Of a stretch of DNA of 64,000 bases, positions 60,650 through 64,000 are shown in pieces. Below the pieces are notes generated by a model, which did no database searches, was not told the origin of the DNA, and saw nothing but the letters and a program-made list of their open reading frames with translations. Origin of the DNA: a bacterium (lineage in GTDB: Bacteria; 4484-113; JAGGVC01); contig JABRWB010000031.1 of assembly GCA_039961635.1 (NCBI GenBank), forward strand, positions 1-64,000, written 5' to 3'. The translations under genes were made by a program, and so were the position numbers. Every line of letters begins with the position of its first letter. Positions within the stretch are counted from its first letter, which is position 1.

Positions 60650-62414
60650 CGTCCAGCCGCCCCCTGATCCACGTCTTGTCGCGTACAGGCGAATTGTTGC
60701 GCTCGTTTTCCTGCTGATAGCGATTCGATTGTTTTACATGCAGGTTCATAAGTACCCGGATTTTCTGAAGGGCGCGGTTTCAAACAAGATCAAGTTCATC
60801 CCGCACATCGCGCCGCGCGGCCAGATTTTCGACCGCGCAGGCCGTCCCCTAGCCGTAAACGAACCGGTTTTCAGTCTAATGTACTTTCCTCCGCTGGAAG
60901 GAGGAGAGGATGAAGCGCTTCCACCCATCGCGGCGGCGCTTGGGGAACCGGTTGAAGCGTTGGCCGAAAGGATTGAAAAGGAAAAAAAGCGGAATTATCC
61001 CTATCAGCCTGTATCGATTCGGGATAATCTAACTCCGGAGCAGGTGATATTTTTCAGTGAAAACTCCACCAGGTTTCCCGGCGTGTTCGTGGAGGAAAAC
61101 AATTACCGAAGGAAATACCCGCTGGGAGCGGCAGCCGCGCATGTAATCGGCTACACGGGTGCGATGTCCGAAAAAGATCCAAAGGCGCAAACCGGCTCCG
61201 GATACGACAGGCTTGAATTCGTGGGCAAAACCGGTGCGGAAAAAGCATTCGAGGAATACCTTCACGGCCGTGCAGGAAGCAAAGAAATCGAGGTAACAAA
61301 GAACCGCGCTTTCAAACGGCTGATAAACGAAACACCGGCCAAAAGCGGCCAGAATATTTACTTGACAATTGATTCACAGATACAGGCGCGGATTTTTGAG
61401 CTGTTCAAAGGAAGGCGCGGCTGCGCGATCGTATCCAAGCCGTTCACTGGCGAAATAATTGCAATGGTGTCCAGCCCAAGTTACGATGCCAACCTGTTTT
61501 ACCTTCCGCAATACGCCGATTATCGCGTGAAGCTGCTGAACGATAAGGTGGGAATGCCCGAATTCTTTCGGGCGATTGGGGGCACTTATCCGCCAGGCTC
61601 GACTTTCAAACTCGTGACCGCGATCGCCGCCCTCGAAACCGGCAAAGCTTCCGAGAATATGCAATGGACTTGTCCTGGCACTTACGAGCTTGGAAACCGG
61701 ATTTTCCGGGAAGAGTACGTTTCCGGCGGGCACGGGCCGATAGTCTTCAAGGACGCGATAGGCAAAAGCTGCGACATCGTGTTTTGGAAAATCGGGGTCG
61801 AAACGGGAAGCAGCAAGCTCGCGGAATACGCCCGCAGATTCGGATTCGGAGATACGCTGGGCATAGAACTGGCCGGGGAAAAAAAGGGCTTCGTGCCGGA
61901 CCGGAGCTGGAAAAAGCAAATTTGGAAAGACGATTGGTGGGCCGGCGACACCGCAAACATGTCCATCGGCCAGGGATTCGTCCTGGCCACTCCTCTTCAA
62001 GTGCTTTGGAGCGTGAATGCGATTGTTACGGACGGAGACACGCCGCGTCCTCATATCCTCAAAGGTTATATCCACGATGGCAAAATGGTGGAATCGGCAA
62101 GGCAGCCCAATCTTCGCATTCATGCTGACAAGTCGTCGTTCCGCATCGTCCGCGAGGGAATGCGGCGGGCGGTTTTGAACGGCACGGCAAAACAACTGCG
62201 GGGAACGGGAATTTCATCGGCGGGAAAGACGGGAACCGCGGATGCCCCGCATGGAAAAGAGCCCCATGGGTGGTTCGTGGGATACTTCCCCTACGAAAAT
62301 CCCGAATATTCGGTTGTGGTTTTGCTCGAAAACGCGGGCAAGGCCGCGGACAGCGCTGTACCGTTGGCCGGTGAGATTATCAAGCAGGTGAATGAAGTCT
62401 CAAAAGGAAAATGA
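60636..62414 (+). CDS. mrdA: Penicillin-binding protein 2 (peptidoglycan transpeptidase)
   Basis: PBP2 cross-links peptidoglycan during cell elongation. One transmembrane segment (about residues 19-35), a PBP-dimer domain beginning with PRGQIFDRAGRPLAVN and a C-terminal transpeptidase domain are visible. Active-site motifs are STFK at Ser322, SCD at 378-380 (SxD form as in several PBP2s) and KTG at 531-533. 592 residues. Start is TTG at 60636 with GAGGAGGGG upstream. rodA does not follow; the next gene is a metabolic mutase. Confidence 0.94.
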   Translation: MAAPNVQPPPDPRLVAYRRIVALVFLLIAIRLFYMQVHKYPDFLKGAVSNKIKFIPHIAPRGQIFDRAGRPLAVNEPVFSLMYFPPLEGGEDEALPPIAAALGEPVEALAERIEKEKKRNYPYQPVSIRDNLTPEQVIFFSENSTRFPGVFVEENNYRRKYPLGAAAAHVIGYTGAMSEKDPKAQTGSGYDRLEFVGKTGAEKAFEEYLHGRAGSKEIEVTKNRAFKRLINETPAKSGQNIYLTIDSQIQARIFELFKGRRGCAIVSKPFTGEIIAMVSSPSYDANLFYLPQYADYRVKLLNDKVGMPEFFRAIGGTYPPGSTFKLVTAIAALETGKASENMQWTCPGTYELGNRIFREEYVSGGHGPIVFKDAIGKSCDIVFWKIGVETGSSKLAEYARRFGFGDTLGIELAGEKKGFVPDRSWKKQIWKDDWWAGDTANMSIGQGFVLATPLQVLWSVNAIVTDGDTPRPHILKGYIHDGKMVESARQPNLRIHADKSSFRIVREGMRRAVLNGTAKQLRGTGISSAGKTGTADAPHGKEPHGWFVGYFPYENPEYSVVVLLENAGKAADSAVPLAGEIIKQVNEVSKGK

Positions 62415-62435
62415 GCCTTCAGGAAAGTGCTTTTT

Positions 62436-62444
62436 GCTAAAATC
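62436..62444 (+). promoter_or_regulatory. Extended -10 before the mutase gene
   Basis: TGC-TAAAAT ends 23 bases before the ATG at 62468, so the leader would be about 17 bases; no Shine-Dalgarno in it. Confidence 0.45.
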
Positions 62445-62467
62445 CGAACGGCCTTCAGCCTACTGCC

Positions 62468-64000
62468 ATGTCAGATAAATCAAGCCGCAGCAACTGGGAA
62501 GAGAACATTCTTTTTCCGTTCCTTAAAGAACACCCCGAAAGAAAAGACGTGCTTCCTTCCACTTCGGGGTGGGAAACACCGCGCATATGCGGAACGGAAA
62601 TCGGGAAAAGATCGGACTATGATATCGGCTGGCCGGGCGAATATCCTTTCACCAGAGGAATCACGCCAACCGGATATCGCGGAAGACTCTGGACGATGCG
62701 CCAGTATGCGGGATTTTCGACAGCGAAAGAGACGAACGAGAGATACAGGTTCCTCCTCGAAGCGGGCCAAACAGGTCTTTCGGTTGCATTTGACCTGCCA
62801 ACGCAAATGGGGTACGCCTCGGATGACCCGATGGCGCGCGGCGAGGTTGGCAAAGTCGGCGTACCCATTGACACAATCGAGGATATGCGGACTCTGTTTG
62901 CGGGAATCCCACTGGATAAAGTATCCACAAGCATGACGATCAACGCCCCGGCGGTGATATTGCTGGGCTTTTACCAGGTTGTGGGCGAAGAGCAGGGAGT
63001 GCCGGGAGAGAAGCTGCGCGGCACCATTCAAAACGACATACTCAAGGAATACATGGCGCGCGGGACGTACATCTTCCCGCCCGCGCCGAGCATGAAACTG
63101 ACGGTGGACAGTTTTCGATATTGCCGGAAACACCTGCCGCACTGGAACACGATAAGCATCAGCGGATATCACATCCGCGAAGCGGGATGCACCGCCGTGC
63201 AGGAGGTCGCGTTTACCCTTGCGGACGGAATCGCGTATTGCGAGGCCGCGCTTTCCGGCGGGCTTGAAATAGACGACTTCGCTCCAAGGCTTTCGTTTTT
63301 CTTCAACGCGCACAACAATTTCCTGGAGGAAGTCGCCAAATTCCGGGCGGCGAGAAGGCTCTGGGCAAGGTTGATGAAGGAGCGGTTCGGCGCCAAGAAT
63401 CCCCAGTCGATGCTGCTCCGATTCCACACGCAGACCGCGGGAAGCATGCTCACCGCGCAGCAGCCGCACAACAACATCGTGCGAACGGCTTACCAGGCGC
63501 TCGCGGCGGTGCTGGGCGGAACGCAGTCGCTTCACACAAACAGCTTCGACGAAGCGCTTGCGCTTCCTACCGAGCAAAGCGTGGAAATCGCGCTTCGCAC
63601 TCAACAAATCATCGCTTACGAAACGGGAGTTGCGGATACCGTTGATCCGCTTGGAGGCAGTTGGTTAATCGAAGATTTGACAGACAAAATCGAGGCGGGA
63701 GCAGTGGAATACATCAGGAAGACGGACTCGATGGGCGGAATGGTGGCGGCAATCGAAGCCGGATACCCCCAGCGCGAAATCCAAAACGCCGCTTACAAAT
63801 GGCAAAAGCAGGTGGATTCCGGCGAAAGAACAATCGTCGGCGTAAACCGGTTCAAAGACGCTTCGAATGAATCGGTGGAAACTTTGCGCCGCAACGAAAA
63901 CGCCGAGCAGGAGCAAATCGAACGGCTTGAACAGTACATTTCCGCCAGAACGGATCGGCAAAAGAAAGAAATCTCCAAAACGCTCGGACTGGTCGTCAAG
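62468..64000 (+). CDS. Methylmalonyl-CoA mutase, large subunit (3' partial)
   Basis: This is a coenzyme-B12-dependent mutase interconverting methylmalonyl-CoA and succinyl-CoA. The frame is open to the window end; 511 codons are visible, so the B12-binding domain, if on this chain, lies outside. Landmarks are [39 protein letters not shown] and [12 protein letters not shown]. By comparison with Propionibacterium shermanii numbering, Tyr89 (RQY), Arg207 ([10 protein letters not shown]) and His244 (SGYH) are kept, which favours methylmalonyl-CoA over isobutyryl-CoA. The residues matching CoA-contact positions Tyr75 and Met78 are Thr and Gly. The start codon lacks a Shine-Dalgarno. It would feed propionyl-CoA from branched-chain amino acids into the TCA cycle. 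Confidence 0.92.
   Translation, partial: MSDKSSRSNWEENILFPFLKEHPERKDVLPSTSGWETPRICGTEIGKRSDYDIGWPGEYPFTRGITPTGYRGRLWTMRQYAGFSTAKETNERYRFLLEAGQTGLSVAFDLPTQMGYASDDPMARGEVGKVGVPIDTIEDMRTLFAGIPLDKVSTSMTINAPAVILLGFYQVVGEEQGVPGEKLRGTIQNDILKEYMARGTYIFPPAPSMKLTVDSFRYCRKHLPHWNTISISGYHIREAGCTAVQEVAFTLADGIAYCEAALSGGLEIDDFAPRLSFFFNAHNNFLEEVAKFRAARRLWARLMKERFGAKNPQSMLLRFHTQTAGSMLTAQQPHNNIVRTAYQALAAVLGGTQSLHTNSFDEALALPTEQSVEIALRTQQIIAYETGVADTVDPLGGSWLIEDLTDKIEAGAVEYIRKTDSMGGMVAAIEAGYPQREIQNAAYKWQKQVDSGERTIVGVNRFKDASNESVETLRRNENAEQEQIERLEQYISARTDRQKKEISKTLGLVVK

Noticed and set aside
62468-64000. Isobutyryl-CoA mutase assignment
   Set aside because: Tyr and Arg at positions equivalent to 89 and 207 are those of methylmalonyl-CoA mutase; isobutyryl-CoA mutases carry Phe and Gln.
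1-64000. tRNA, rRNA, CRISPR arrays, prophage or attachment sites
   Set aside because: Scanning the intergenic gaps (all under about 300 bases) gave no T-arm-like GGTTCGANTCC in a cloverleaf context, no repeated spacers and no integrase or structural phage genes.

Overview
This 64 kb window is dense bacterial chromosome: no gap between genes exceeds about 300 bases, and I saw no rRNA, tRNA, CRISPR array or prophage. The organism is a diderm (Gram-negative-type) bacterium. Evidence is an outer-membrane beta-barrel ending in aromatic residues, a periplasmic decaheme cytochrome, MreC/MreD/PBP2 and a SurA/PpiD-like chaperone. Several features fit no familiar model organism: an archaeal-style endonuclease IV-like protein, several exported proteins I cannot place, and many first-in-operon genes that look leaderless (a -10 box 5-9 nt before the start codon, no Shine-Dalgarno). 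I infer a poorly studied or uncultivated lineage and cannot name the phylum from sequence alone.

Layout. 1-4.3 kb: end of a GapN-like aldehyde dehydrogenase, an unknown exported protein, a REP/RAYT tyrosine-transposase unit, and ahcY. 4.4-10.1 kb: an operon with an FMN-reductase-like protein and all subunits of a 2-oxoacid dehydrogenase complex (branched-chain type by its E1 alpha signature). 10.1-20.2 kb: small zinc-ribbon protein, oppF, tyrosine phenol-lyase, NlpC/P60 hydrolase, endonuclease IV-like protein, PpiC-type foldase, SDR, and an ALDH7-type aldehyde dehydrogenase. 20.3-27.4 kb: unknown proteins, ispH, DUF2231 protein, rubrerythrin, oppD, thiD. 27.5-31.8 kb: a three-gene cassette encoding a triheme lipoprotein-like cytochrome with an EB_dh-like domain, an MtrA/DmsE-type decaheme cytochrome and a beta-barrel; this looks like a porin-cytochrome conduit for extracellular electron transfer. 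31.9-39.4 kb: hflX, ispA-dxs, a HIT protein, sufU/sufS, secG, and a membrane-anchored unknown. 39.5-54.7 kb: a complete 14-gene complex I operon, nuoA to nuoN. 54.9-64 kb: glmU-prs, RDD protein, a secreted protein with a pseudopilin-like C-terminus, mreC-mreD-mrdA, and the start of methylmalonyl-CoA mutase, which runs off the window.

How it may fit together (inference). Peptide-transport ATPases, tyrosine phenol-lyase, the ALDH7 enzyme (lysine side), the branched-chain-type dehydrogenase and methylmalonyl-CoA mutase suggest amino-acid catabolism that yields NADH and acyl-CoAs. Complex I would oxidise that NADH, and the porin-cytochrome cassette could carry quinol-derived electrons to an acceptor outside the cell. 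The quinol-to-periplasm link is not in this window. The cassette's promoter is a near-consensus TTGACA-N17-TACTAT with a perfect inverted repeat over the -10, suggesting regulated expression.
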